A stretch of 64,000 bases of DNA. It comes from Macrophomina tecta. Lineage: Eukaryota; Ascomycota; Dothideomycetes; Botryosphaeriales; Botryosphaeriaceae. Both the position numbers and the translations under genes were made by a program. Below the pieces are notes generated by a model. That model saw only the letters and a list, made by a program, of their open reading frames with translations, ran no database searches and was not told where the DNA came from. Every line of letters begins with the position of its first letter. Position 1 is the first letter of the stretch. Positions 1 through 11,425 of the stretch are shown one piece after another. Where the stretch lies: the NCBI GenBank assembly GCA_024180945.1, contig JAKSGN010000007.1, forward strand, positions 2,170,001-2,234,000, given 5' to 3'.

Positions 1-1608
1 TGGGGGCTGCGTCAAGCTCGGCCTTTGGTATCACCAGTGTGGGTTTTTCGTTTTGGCCCCCGGCCGGCGGAGTCTCGCTCGAGCCATCCCCGGTGCTCGC
101 TGACCCTGATTTGACCGGTTCAAGCTTGGCCTTTAATGCTCGGTAACGTCTCCTCCAGTAGAACAGCCCAACCAGAGACAGGGCTGCAAGGACTGCCACC
201 ACTCCACCCACTGCGATTCCTGCAATTGCGCCTGTCGATAGAGAGCCACCTGACTCTGTCCCATCTGAGCTTGAGCTACTATTCTCATCCCCGATGGGGA
301 AGATCGGCATGATCGTCTGTTTAGAGTTGAAATCGAAAACACACTGCGAGACCGAGAAGTTTTGGCGCTCATGGTCGACGATGATGTATGCTTCCTGGAG
401 AAAGGTTCGTCCGAAGACATACTGCGACTCGTTCATACCACGACGAATAGGGAAGTATGAAGTGGCGTTGAACAGTCCTTGGTAGGGAGGCTGGGCTGTG
501 AGATCAAAAGCCGCATACGGAAGGACAATATCAATCGTCTGCCCCCCAGTAGTTGATTGGCCTATTGTGAACGTCACGTTCGCATTCTGCGCGACAAGTG
601 TGTCGTGGAGCGCGTCATCAACAAGGTAGAGGTCCGTCTCGTTGTCATATGCCAGTCCAAAGGCTTCCTCAAACTTTGCGCATGCGTCGACAGGCAGCCA
701 TATTTGAGGGACAGTCGAGTCGATATACATTGTGACAGGGGTTGGCAGTAGATCGACATTTCCCTTTGTCGCAGAAGTCATACTGATCCCCTGCAAACCC
801 ACTACGACATCCCGTTCGTTATCCGGTGCGAATGAGAAGCTCATATTGTTCGGAGTGAACTTAGAAGAATCGTAGCCTCCTAGGGTGAGGCTCGCCAATA
901 CTTTGTTAAGTCCTCAAGTAATGTTAATTCGAATTTGCTCCGACCCGTAGGGAACATGGACTCACTGTATTGATTTCCCGCCGTATATCCGTAAGATAGG
1001 CTGGGAATGATATTCGCATCCTTGAGTTTGGACATGTAACTCGGTGACTGGTCGTTGAAGGTGCTGAAGTTTGTTGGTTTCGGGTGTAGGCCAAAGGCGC
1101 CAACGAAAAAATCCAAATCCATCATGACGCCGACAGTGGTGTTGGTAAGTGTAGGACCGCCTTCTCCAACATTTCCGAGCCCTACAGTGTCGTAGCCATA
1201 GGTTGCTCCCGCGTCATAGCCCAATTTCCGTTCCACCCAAGTCGAGTAATTTCCTATAGTCTCCCAGGTCGACGATGCCGACATATTGAATAACCAACCC
1301 CGCATGTCCCTGCAGGTGGTGAGGTCTGTGGTATAGGCGCACCCCTCGGGCCTGACAACCCATGTTTGTTGGCTGGCCGTTGATGGCAAGACACGCACGA
1401 ATTGCTGAGGGGTGCCCACGCGCAGCGTGAAAGAGGACCACTGGCCATCGATTCCGTCCCAGTTCTGGGCGGGAGTGAAGGAGACGGGGGCCGGAATTGT
1501 CGAGGTTGCACGAGATTCGAGCTGCGAGTTACACGAGGAAGGAAAGGAGGCGAGAAGAGCGAGGGACGACAAGGCCAGCGCCTTGAAGCAGGCGGCAGAA
1601 AGCGTCAT
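1..1608 (-). CDS. Peptidase A1-like (pepsin-fold) membrane protein, 3' end cut by the window edge
   Basis: Two exons, 1608-966 and 900-1, separated by a 65-nt intron with a GTGAGT donor and AAAG acceptor. The start MTLSAACFK opens a signal peptide; a longer in-frame ATG at 1734 would hide it. The chain has the pepsin-type frame: VGTPQQF near residue 60, a W-rich N-lobe, then LTLGGYD and IDSTVPQIWLP in the C-lobe, a long stretch of N-glycosylation sites, and a membrane segment (GAIAGIAVGGVVAVLAAL) followed by a basic RRRYR stop-transfer and a cytosolic tail that runs off the window. The position where pepsins have the first catalytic Asp (DTGS) reads LPSTAS, so the first Asp is gone; the second motif keeps its Asp but not the DSGT form. 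It is therefore probably a non-proteolytic member of the fungal A1-like family, anchored in the plasma membrane or wall. The substrate or ligand is unknown. Confidence 0.8.
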
Positions 1609-2807
1609 GTCGGCGCAGGTGTGGGGGACGGCTGGAGGCTGGCAGAGGACAATGGGGGATCTGCTGTCATGGTCTCTCGTGGCTGTCTCCGTTCGCAAAA
1701 CTGGAGCAACTAGCAGCTGCGCATGGTGGCACAAGGCCGCGCAGACGTCAGGAACGGAACGCAGGCGGTAGGATGGAGGTTGACAGAACGAGTGCTGGGT
1801 GAGACGGTAGGTGGAGAGGCTGCAGGGCGAAGGATAGCGACAGGGTGCTGTGGCGGATGCGGGATCGCGGATAGTCCAATGGGTGCAGCGGGCCGGCAGT
1901 CACGCACGAGGGAAGACGGAGTTGACAGAAGACGAGCGGGGGCCCGCAGCGGTCTTGTCGCGGCGCACAAGAGGCTTTCGGGGGATTCCTTCGAGCCGTC
2001 AGCAGCTACCGGCCGGGTGTGGTTCAATCTGAGGCCCAATGGCACCGCGGCCTCGGCGCCAGGCCAGAGGCTAGCGCTCCTTCGGGATCAGGAAGGCTGT
2101 GTCGTCGCTCGGTAGGCCTCTGCGGCCTCATGCGACGGGTGGCCAGCGGTGCTGACGGGAACGGCGACGGCCATTGGATTCCCTTGGAGGTAGGTGGGCG
2201 CTGGCAGAAGGCCGTAGGCTGGGCGCCGCGAGCTTCGAGCGACTCGGCGCGGGCTAGCCCACGTTTAGGGTGCCAGGCCGCGGCGGAGCGTCTGCTGCCG
2301 CCGTCGCCGTCTTGGGCCGGCGCAAAGCTTGAAAGGCCACACGCCCACGCCACTCGGCAGGAATGAGCGCCGCCCGCTGCGCCTGGATCGCAGATACGAG
2401 CGAAACGTCGCCGCCGCCCTGGCTGCCGGCGAGTGCGACGATGCACGAAACACAGAGGGCCGTGGCCGAGCTGACCCGGCGGAGTGTCTGGACCGCAGAT
2501 GATGCGCGCAGGCAGGCAGGGGAGCAGCAGCCGTCCCAGAGCCCGTCGCCCTGTCCGCCTCTGCCTCCGCTAATCTCGAGTGGCTGCAAGCGCATCGCAT
2601 GAAGATCCCGCCCTCTCTGCTCCCCGCGGTTTCAGGGACTCAGCCGTCGGCCCTCAAGTCATGGCCAATCTATCCTGCAGGCAGCTGCCTCCCCCCTGCT
2701 GCTGAGCTGAATGCTCCGCGCACTACTTCTCCATCTGACCTGCCTGCTGTATTTTCCCGCTGATGCTGCTCTCCTCCATGCCCTCGCTTGTCTGCGGGTG
2801 AGACGTG
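1609..2807. other. Divergent intergenic region, GC-rich
   Basis: About 1.2 kb lie between the divergent starts of the A1-like protein and the GPI-type repeat protein. Many open frames occur on both strands, but they are Arg/Pro/Ala-rich with no family resemblance and look like a consequence of high GC. Probably 5' UTRs and promoters for both genes. Confidence 0.5.
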
Positions 2808-5800
2808 ATGCTGTTGCTTGTGCGTCTTTTGCTTGCTCTGCACCTGTGCGGCGCCGTGCGCGCGAGCAGAAACCGGATCAGGCATCCCGGCCCAGCTTCC
2901 AGCGGTAACCCTCCTTTCTTCCAAGCTTCCCTTCTGTTCCATTTTTGGCTGACCCAGTTCTCTGGTAGCTCCGGTTTGGCCCTACTCGAACTCGTCCATC
3001 GCCAGCAGCACTTCTTCCTCGACGGACCTGCCAACGTCGTCCCCAGCGGTTGACCTCCAGACGGACCCTGCCGCCCCAGCCACCTCTTCGGCCAACAGCG
3101 ACGTGACCTCCAGCGCATCTGTGATTTCCTTGACCCCCGTTGGCCCGCCAGCGCTCACTCCAGCCAATACTTCTGTTGATATATCCGTCTACGCTCCTGT
3201 TGATGCTCAATCCACCGCCCTAGCGGGTAACGGGAGTTTCAGTGAGTCAGCTGCAACGACAGCCACTTCAGTAGCATCTCAATCTCCCCCGATAGGGACT
3301 GTCAACAACCAAACATATCCTACGCTCACCGACTTTTCTCTGTCCACACCTTACTATGGCGCGGGCACTGCAAATACACCCATTGGAACCGGTACGCCCG
3401 CCAAGCCGACCTACGTCAAGCCCAGCAACGGCTCCTGTGGTTGCACCGTCAACGTCCGTGACGCAGAAATCGGCTATTGGTATTCATTAGACCAATACTA
3501 CCAAATAGTCACATTTTACTCCAAAACTTCAGGGTCCCGGCTCACCTGGGATTATGTGACGGCCACGACGACGTTTGACCTCGTTCAATCTGTGCAGGAT
3601 GGCCTGGTCTCCTACGAGATCACCTCGGCATGGGATCCTTACCTGAACCAAACCACCATTGACTTCGTCGCCATAACATTACCTATGCCAGCTGCAGCTA
3701 CCACCACAGTGTCATCTCTGAGTGAAGTTCTTCCGATTCCCACGACGCCGCTCACACAAGAAAATATTCTGGACGATCTGTACACGGAGCCGCCGCCTGC
3801 CAGCGTCGCTTTTACCGGAGCATCAAGCACTGTCTTCGTTGCTGCATCTGGGACTCCATACGTCGCTTATTCGAGTTACGAGGTGGAAAGCTTTGAGCCA
3901 GTCACTGATGCTTACGGGAAGGTGTCATGCAGATCATCTGTTATAGCCTACAATCTTTCTGCGCCATACGCTTTCGAGTACAATGGCGACAAGCTCGGGT
4001 CCTCTGCGGAAGCCAGTGGACCAATACCAGAAGGGTTTCTCCAGCAAATTCCTCAGTCGACGTGCGTTGCGGGCTCTTACCGAGGACCTGTCACCATAAT
4101 CTATATTGTCCACGTCATCTACGGCTCGAGATACACACCTTTCATTGGTCACGTGGAGTCCTCCATTGACCAACTCGAAGTGCCCACTCTGATCGAGGGT
4201 CCCTCTTCCATCAGCCGCCCCAAGGCGCACGTCGAGACGACTGTGGAACTTGAACCGCCCAAACCTGTTTCGACCAGCCATGAAGGTATTTTGAAATTTA
4301 CTACTTGAGACTATAATGATAGCATCCCCCATATTGCATTCGTTCTTTCAGAATTCAATCTTCCTACTTTTTTGTTTTATTTTTTTTTTCTTTTAAAGTT
4401 AATGTCTAATGCGTCAGTCTCAGCTGCAGCTAGCAGGGCTACCGTAACTCCGCCCGCATCGCGTGGCGGCGATGAGTCAATCACGGCACTTCCCACTGGG
4501 CTTAGTCAAAACGATGGTAGCAGCAAAAACGATAACGGTGGAGGCCTCGGCGCCATCATCTCCGCCGTAGTTTCGCAAGTTGCTTCGGGCAACAACAACA
4601 AAAACCAAAACAGTGGATCTGAATCGGGCTCGGGAGGTTCAAGTAATGGCCTTGGCGGTATCATTTCCGCCGTTGTCTCCCAAGCGGCCAGCGGCACTAA
4701 TTCACAAAATGGTGGATCCAACATAGGATCTAACTCTGAATCATCAAGCCCTGGCGCTCAAAATGGCAATTCCAACTCCGGCGCTGGAACAAGCTCTGGT
4801 TCTAGGCCCGGCGCAGATTCAGAAGGTTCGGGTTCAGCCTCAAACTCCAATTCTGGGTCTTCAGGTTCAGGTTCCCAAACTGGGAGTTTTAATGCCGATG
4901 TTGGAATAAACCCAGGTTCTGGCTCTCACGCAAACTCAGGCGGTTTGGATTCAGCCTCGGACTCGAATCCGGGGTCAGGATCATCCTCGGCTTCAGGATC
5001 TGATCGTTTCGATGGAAGCCTTGGATTGCAGAACGGAGGATCCGGCAGCTCTCCTCCGGTCATCGTTGCAGGAACGCAAACCGCAACAATGGATTCTTCT
5101 TCCGGTTTTGTCATCGGAGACCAAACGCTCTCACCTGGTGGTCCTGCAGTCACCGTGGAAGGCACCGTTCTCTCACTTTCGCCTTCGGCCACCGCCATTG
5201 TGATAAATGGGCAGACATCGAGCCTATTTGGAGATCCGTCGACCGGCGGACAACAAGGAGTCCCGGAGCTTGGAAAGCCTCCCATCGTTACTGTTGGATC
5301 TATTGCCTACACGGCAAATGCAGCCACTCAGTATTACCTAGCACCTGGTCAGACATTGACAGCGGGCGGTGTTGCGACGATCCAGGGCACTGTCGTGAGC
5401 CTTGGGCCATCAGCGAGTTATGTGGTGATCAATGGAGCGACGCAAACATTCCCATCAGCGTTGATCACTCCGGCACCCAATCCAGCATTCGCTGCCGGTG
5501 AAGCACCGGCTATGGTCATTGCTGGGCAGACCCTACGACCTGGCAGCTCTATTGTGATCAGTGGCACTACCATTGCCTTGGACAGCGGCGCCAACAATCT
5601 GGTCGTGAATGGTGTGACCAGAGCTGTAGGGTCCGGAGTCGGAGTTGTGGGTCAACCCGTAATCACCGTTGCCGGCACAATATATCCTGCTGCAGATGGT
5701 ACTTCTTTCGTCATTGGGAACCAGATCTTGACGCCAGGCGGATACATAGTGGTAGATGGAAACACTGTATCTCTGGATGCTTCCGACAGGACTATCTACA

Positions 5801-6843
5801 TCAATGGCGTCGCTTCCTCGCTGGGCAACTTGTACCCATTCAGCACGGTTCGACCGATTCTCACGATTTCTGGTACAAAATACGTTCCAGAAGTTGTGGG
5901 TAACGGGTTTGAGTACGTGATCCAAGGCCAAACGCTTTCTCCAGGTGGTTCGATCGTTCTTGATGGAACAAAAAATATTTCTTTGGCACCTGGAGCCACT
6001 GCATTGGTCGTCAACGGCATTGCACAGGGGCTCACTCCGGGAATCGTTACAAATCTCGAAGACATCGTCGTTGGCGGATCCACACTCACTGGCGTCCTTG
6101 GACCTGGCAAAACATATATCATAGATGGACAAACTCTCACCATTGGCGGTTCGGTCGTTGTTGACGGGACTGTGGTGTCATTTCCATCGGAATCCGCCAT
6201 TGTAATCAATGGTGTCACTCAAACCCTCTTCGGCCCCGGCATCTTGACCAACGCTCCCGATCTCACGATCGCTGGAACAGTGTACACCGACCTTCCTGGA
6301 CCTGGAACGGCCTATGTCATTGCAGGATCAACCCTCACTCCTGGGGGCATAATTACCGTAGATGGAACTGTAATTTCACTCAGCCCATCCGCAACCGCGC
6401 TCGTCGTCAACGGTGTGACGGAAACACTCTTCCCTGCTACTGCCATTCCAGGCTCTACCCGCTTCCCCGTTCTTACGATCGACGGTCAAGTATACACTGC
6501 AGTACCCAACTCAGGCGCCGCCGGTGCCACGTACGTCATAGGCGGCCAAACACTGACGCTGGGAGGCAGTATCGTCGTCGACGGTACGATCATCTCGCTC
6601 AGTCCATCTGCAACGGTGCTGGTCATCGATGGGCAGACACAAACCCTCGTTTCAGGAAGCACTACACAGGCACAGGCATCTGCTCCGAGCAGAACGAGCG
6701 TGAATGTGGGCGCTACGGCATCAGCCACGGCTGCAGCAACGGGTGCGGTGGCGACGGGGGCTGCAGTAAGAGCAACAAACGGTGCAATATCTTCCTTGTC
6801 CTTGTCTGGATTGCTAGTTTTAATCGGGGGTTTCTTGTTGTGA
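2808..6843 (+). CDS. Large secreted, probably GPI-anchored, Ser/Gly-rich protein with eight beta-type repeats
   Basis: Predicted exons 2808-2904, 2969-4285 and 4424-6843 give 1277 residues in one frame. Exon 1 encodes a signal peptide (MLLLVRLLLALHLCGAVRA). The first intron has GTAACC, a GCTGAC branch site and GTAG. The middle part (residues about 35-470) is Ser/Thr-rich with a possible globular region around CGCTVNVRDAEIGYWYS. The third exon starts Ser/Gly/Asn-rich, carries two copies of an IISAVVSQ motif, then eight repeats built on GQTLTPGG, VDGT, ISLSPSATALVVNG. The C-terminus is a hydrophobic GPI-type tail ending LLVLIGGFLL. A separate gene starting at ATG 4402 would lack a signal peptide although it ends in a GPI tail, which is why I join it to the upstream exons. 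The third acceptor could be 4417, 4423 or 4429; all keep frame. Similar repeats occur in uncharacterised fungal surface proteins; a wall or adhesion role is inference. Confidence 0.6.
5053..6648 (+). repeat. Eight tandem protein-level repeats of about 65-75 residues
   Basis: Each unit reads roughly: PxITVxGTxY, a short variable loop, YVIxGQTLTPGG, xIxVDGTxISL, SPSATALVVNG, TQTL. Seven units are full; the third (about 5506-5650) is short and starts directly at the IAGQTLRPG segment. Units have diverged strongly at DNA level, so this is an old array rather than a recent expansion. Confidence 0.8.
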
Positions 6844-7277
6844 TGGGGCGCTTATGACTAAAAAAAAAAAAAAAAAAAAAAGTCTTGAATACTTCATGGC
6901 TTATGACGGTATGGCTATAAAAGTTTCTGGTTGAGGTGGAAGGTGGATCACTGAGACATGAACACTTCCAGATAATTGTAAAGTAGTAGTAGTAATGAAT
7001 CTACAAAACATACTTGTGTACGAGCAGTCTAATCTTGTGGCCTTAAGTGTTCTGCTTCAACATATCCTCCTTCTGACGAGACTATGACAGGTGCAACAGC
7101 TGTACTGCCAAGATAGCGGCAATGATCACGCGTGATTCCTGAGACATGAAGTATCACCCAGGCGAAGACATTTGAGAAATATTGCGCCCGAACGACCACT
7201 CCAGCCCTTAGCTAGCCCGTGCTATTGCGTTGCCTCAAAAACCGACCTCCGACCATCCCCATAATCACACCTCCTCC
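6844..7277. other. Convergent intergenic region with an A22 tract
   Basis: The region separates two convergent genes and holds their 3' ends. An uninterrupted run of A at 6860-6881 begins 16 bases after the stop codon of the GPI-type gene. No supported ORF. Confidence 0.6.
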
Positions 7278-8263
7278 TCACGGCTGATAATACTTTCTCC
7301 AATCATGTTCCTCCCTAAACCCCAGCACCTCCTTCGCCTTCCGGTTTGTCAACGGCGCCTCCCACTCCCCCATCTCCCTCGTCACCGGCACATCCGGACA
7401 CGTGCGCCGCAAAAACTCCGCTGTCGGCACCGTCGTCGTGATCCCGTCATTCGTCGCATTAAACACCTGAAACCCCAGTCCATCCTTCCGCGCACAAAGG
7501 TCGCACAACTGCCCCAGATCGCGCGCATCGACATAGCTCCACGCATTCCGCTTCCGCGTCTCCGGCCGTCCGACATGCCTCGGGAAATCGCGGGCGTACT
7601 CGTGCGGCTCGATCACGTTGCCGATGCGCAGCGCGTAGATGTCGGTGCCGGGGAACCTGCGCGCGAAGCCCCGCGCCACGCGCTCGCCGCACAGCTTCGA
7701 CAGCGCGTAGCTGTCCATCGGGTCGCAGTCGTACGTGTCCTCGGAGAGCGGGAAGGAGTGGTACGAGGCGTCGCCCTGCGCGAAGCAGACGCCGTAGACG
7801 GTCTCGGAGGAGGCGACGATGACCTTGCGCACGCCGAGCTTGCAGCACGCTTCGATCACGTTGTAGGTCGACGACGTGTTCGCGGCGAACATGGTGTTGT
7901 CGGGGACCAGCATGTTGCGCGCGTAGGCCGCGAAGTGGATGACGGCGTCCGGGGGGTTGGGTGGGCCTGAGGGGTCGTCGTAGCCGGCAAAGTTGAAGTG
8001 CGTCGTGAGTGCGTTGAAGACTTGGCCGCTGTCGGTGAGGTCGGTTTTGAGGTCGAAGACGTCAGGGTGGTTGAGGGGGACGAGATCGAGGTTGAGGACT
8101 TGGTGACCGCGCTTGAGGAGCTCGGGGATGACGTGGCGGCCTGAGGTGGAATTTGTTAGGGTCGAGGTTTGCTGATTGGGATGAACTGGTATGCTGTTGT
8201 ATTTTTGGGCTTACCGGCCTTGCCTGAGCCGCCAGTGAAGACGATGCGCTTTCCAGTAGTCAT
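7278..8263 (-). CDS. NAD-dependent epimerase/dehydratase (extended SDR family)
   Basis: Exons 8263-8215 and 8140-7278 give 303 residues; the intron of 74 nt has GTAAGC and TCAG. The N-terminus MTTGKRIVFTGGSGKAGRH carries the GGSGKAG nucleotide-binding loop of a Rossmann fold, followed by an acidic LDLV, DAVIHFAAYA, and the active-site set SSETVYG and SYALSK (Tyr-x-x-x-Lys near residue 158). This is the arrangement of sugar-nucleotide epimerases and dehydratases and of uronate dehydrogenase-like enzymes; the length suits the family. The substrate cannot be read from sequence. It lies tail-to-tail with the GPI-type gene and head-to-tail with the CoA ligase, which may point to a shared catabolic function, but that is inference. 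Confidence 0.85.
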
Positions 8264-8283
8264 TGCGGCGAATCCTGCGCGGA

Positions 8284-8295
8284 GCATATATATGC
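8284..8295 (-). promoter_or_regulatory. Palindromic TATA-like element
   Basis: GCATATATATGC lies 21-32 bases upstream of the epimerase start. It is a perfect palindrome. It may be a TATA box or lie within the 5' UTR. Confidence 0.3.
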
Positions 8296-8714
8296 AGGCG
8301 CAGACAGTTCGAAATAGGAGAGGAGATGCCTTGGTGAGCAAGTCCGCTTCTTATTCAGTTGTCGTCCATGGATATGAACTTTCCGTCTGAAGTGCCGTCT
8401 TTCTCGACGTCATCAATTTGCGGCCATTTACCCTTTTGGGTAGTGGATTTGTGGGGTAATGTACTGCCCCTTGCTCGCCACATATGCAGAACACGCTAGT
8501 TAACTGGTCCTGCGAGAGAATAGCCGCTCGAACAAGAACGTTTGTACGATATCAAATGGTGATTAGAGGTACCAACCGAAACTTCTTCACATCTACTGTC
8601 TTCTCCATCTGTCACGAGCGTAAGCGCTAACGCGGAACGCGGAGAACGAGGAGGGAACTCGCACCCCCACTTTCCAATTACCTTCCGCGCCACGCAACAG
8701 AACAATGAACCAGT
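8296..8714. other. Intergenic region
   Basis: It runs from the epimerase upstream region to the stop codon of the CoA ligase. I see no supported gene. Confidence 0.5.
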
Positions 8715-10545
8715 TCAGAGCTTCGCCTTCTCTCCCAATGACTCCTTCTTTGCCAATTCCCGCAGATCTTTCCGCAGAATCTTGCCCGAAGGGCTCTTCG
8801 GAATGGCGTCTAAGAAAACAACGCCCCCTCTCAACCTCTTATAGTCCGCTACATTCTTCTTCACGTATTCTTGTATCTGCTCGGCTGATATTTTCTGCTT
8901 GTCCGCAACGACGTACGCGCGCGGCACCTCCGTTCCCTCTACCTGCACACCAATGACAGCCGCATCCATAATGTCTGGATGGTTCACCAGAAGCGCCTCC
9001 AACTCCGCCGGTGCTACTTGCAAGCCCTTGTACTTGATCAATTCCTGCACGAAATATTAGTGATCTTCTGTTCAATCGATCATTTTGCTCTCGCACCTTC
9101 TTGCGGTCCACGATATAAAACTTCCCCTCCCTAAACACCGCAATGTCCCCCGTGCAAAACCACCCATCCCTAAACGCCTCCTGATTCGCCTCCTCATTCT
9201 TATGGTAGCCTTTCGTCACGACCGGCCCCTTCACCAGCACCTCACCCCGCTGCCCGGGCTCGACGTCCCTGCCCTCATCGTCCACCAATCGCGCGGTATG
9301 ATTCGCAATCAAGCAAGCCACGCTCCCGCTTGTATCCTGCTCACCATTCGGCAACAATGTAATGCTCCCCGTCGTCTCGCTCAACCCCCACGTCTGCTGG
9401 ATCATCGTCTTCCCGCCACCCAACTTCCGACTCGCAGCGAGCTGCAGCTCCTTTCCCAGCGGCGCAGCGCCACTGACGGCGTGCTCCAGCGTGTCGAACT
9501 GGTCCGTCACGGCGGGGTGCTTTGCGATGGCCAGGTAGATGGGCGGCACGGTGAAGAACGCCGAGATGCGATACCTCTTGTTGTACTCGAGGAACAGCGC
9601 GAAATCAAACTTGGGCATCCAGTACACGACGCCGCCCATGTAGAAGGGGTTGATGAGGTACCCTTGGATGCCGGCGATGTGCGCGGTCGGCAGGTGCGCG
9701 AGCGTACGGTAGGCGAAGGACGGGTTGTGCGTTGCGTTCCACGCTTTCCACGGGTCCAACGCGGTTACGCATTCGGCGACGACGTTGGCGTGCGAGAGGC
9801 GTACGCCTTTCGGCAGGCCGGTCGTGCCGCTCGAATAGATGAGGATGATCAGGCTCTCGGCAAGGGCGTCCGGGGAGGTGATGGTGGCCCAGTCGAGGGT
9901 GCGGGTGCTGAGGACGTCGCTGCTGTCGGAGGCGCGGCGCAGGGCGAAGTCGGGCCCGTTGGGGATGATGAGGATGCGGGAGGCCGGCAGGCCAACTTCA
10001 TTGGCTGCGGCAATGGCGACGGACTTGGTGTCTTCGTTACAGATGAGGAGGTTGCTGTCACCTTGGCGGAGTTGGCGGGCGAGGTCTGCGGCCGTGGCTG
10101 ACGGGCTGGCGGCGGAGAAGACGCCTCCAGCGCAGATGACGCCGTAGAAGGCGATTGGTAAAAGATGATGGCCCGTAGACATGACGGTCACGACATCCTT
10201 CCCTGGGCCGGAGGCGCCTATGCCATAGGCATGGCGCAGCGCATAGCCTGTGCGCTTGGTGAGGATGCGGGCTTGGAACTTTGTGACCAGATGGGTGGGG
10301 TTGGCAGCGCAGATGTGGATAGGAGTTTCCTCGTTCGCGGATGAATGGTGAGATTCTGTCAATGGGTCAGGACGCGAACTTGCAGGAGGCCTCCACCAGT
10401 GTAGTTATGGATCTAGAGAAGCCATACCGAACAGAAGGGTCAGGATATCCAGGTTTGGTAGTGTATAGCTCTCAGGACACCGGTAAACAGTGCCCTCGGG
10501 AGTTTTCTCAACGACGGTCGCCTGGCCTTTGATTTGGGCGGCCAT
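8715..10545 (-). CDS. Acyl/aryl-CoA ligase, 4-coumarate-CoA-ligase-like, peroxisomal
   Basis: Exons 10545-10428, 10355-9097 and 9044-8715 give 568 residues, the usual length for this family. The enzyme would activate a carboxylic acid with ATP to an adenylate and then to a CoA thioester. The AMP-binding signature [11 protein letters not shown] is near residues 213-223; later come TWGLSETTG, the adenylation-core WFCTGD, IVDRKKELIKYKG (hinge and A8 region, spanning the second intron) and the C-terminal catalytic Lys motif [15 protein letters not shown]. The last residues are AKL, a type 1 peroxisomal targeting signal. The first intron joins LLF|ESHH in frame. Homologues act on hydroxycinnamates, benzoates or medium-chain acids; the substrate is not decided by sequence alone. 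It is divergent from the alcohol dehydrogenase gene, which fits an oxidation-then-activation route. Confidence 0.88.
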
Positions 10546-11425
10546 GCTTGTGACAAGAATAGAACCAAGGCAGGGCAGAGTGACGAGTGTATAGGTACGA
10601 GGGAGAGAAGTCTCTGTCGTATAAACGGACAGTGCGAAATACCGACCGACCTCGGGACCCTGTCAGTTCCCCGGCTGCACCCCGCATTCCCCACAGGAGC
10701 GGCGGATTTAAGCATGACCAACGCCCGGCAGTCTAACCAGCGCATAGCACTTGGGAACACAAGCATTGGGCGGCTGGCTGAGCTGGTTGATGACCATGGA
10801 GCTTTTGGAAGCTCGGATGCGCCAATTGCGCCATTTGTCTGAGCCAGAAGCACGCGCGTTTTTCGGTTTGTCAAGATCTCCTGGAGAGCTTCTGCGAATG
10901 CACCGCTATTATCAACACTACGATTTTAAGGTAACAGAACAGAGGGCCCTTTGCTCGTAGAAAGCATTGAGCTTCGAAGTTAACATGGGTAGCTTCAATT
11001 AGGGTGTGTGCTCCCCGCATTCAACCGAGGTAAGCAGTTGAGCTCTTAGCGGGGTACGTAAGCGCCAGTCAGAAAGCTCTGACGGGGAGAGAATCAAGAG
11101 GAAATACTTCAAGGAGCGTTCAGAGGCTGGGAGGCTTTGCGAGCAATGCGTCGCTAGCTGTGCGGGAAATCATTGTTGCGGAGACCGTGTTGAGCTCCTG
11201 CCAATTCTTGCGATGGCCGGCGGCACATCCCCGCATTGTGCCTCGTCACCTTGATAGGATATCTCGCCCTCCTCGCCGACACTTCTGGATAAGCCCTACC
11301 ATGGCCGTCCCCAAGCAATTTGCAGCTTCAATAGCTCTTGCCATATTGCAACACCCTCCTTGACCCACCGCCTCTGCGATTGCTACACTCCCCTCTGAGT
11401 TCTGACCACGCCGCTCTCCCCCACC
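10546..11425. other. Divergent promoter region between the CoA ligase and the alcohol dehydrogenase
   Basis: 880 bases between two divergent start codons. Open frames here are short and have no recognisable content. It probably contains the control region of both genes. Confidence 0.5.

Noticed and set aside
1723..2446. Several open frames on both strands
   Set aside because: GC-driven open frames in a divergent promoter region, without signal, domain or splice pattern.
7230..7970. A 246-codon plus-strand frame
   Set aside because: Antisense to the epimerase/dehydratase; Arg/His-rich shadow.
9085..10101. A 338-codon plus-strand frame
   Set aside because: It is antisense to the CoA ligase and has no family features; the sense frame carries every expected motif.
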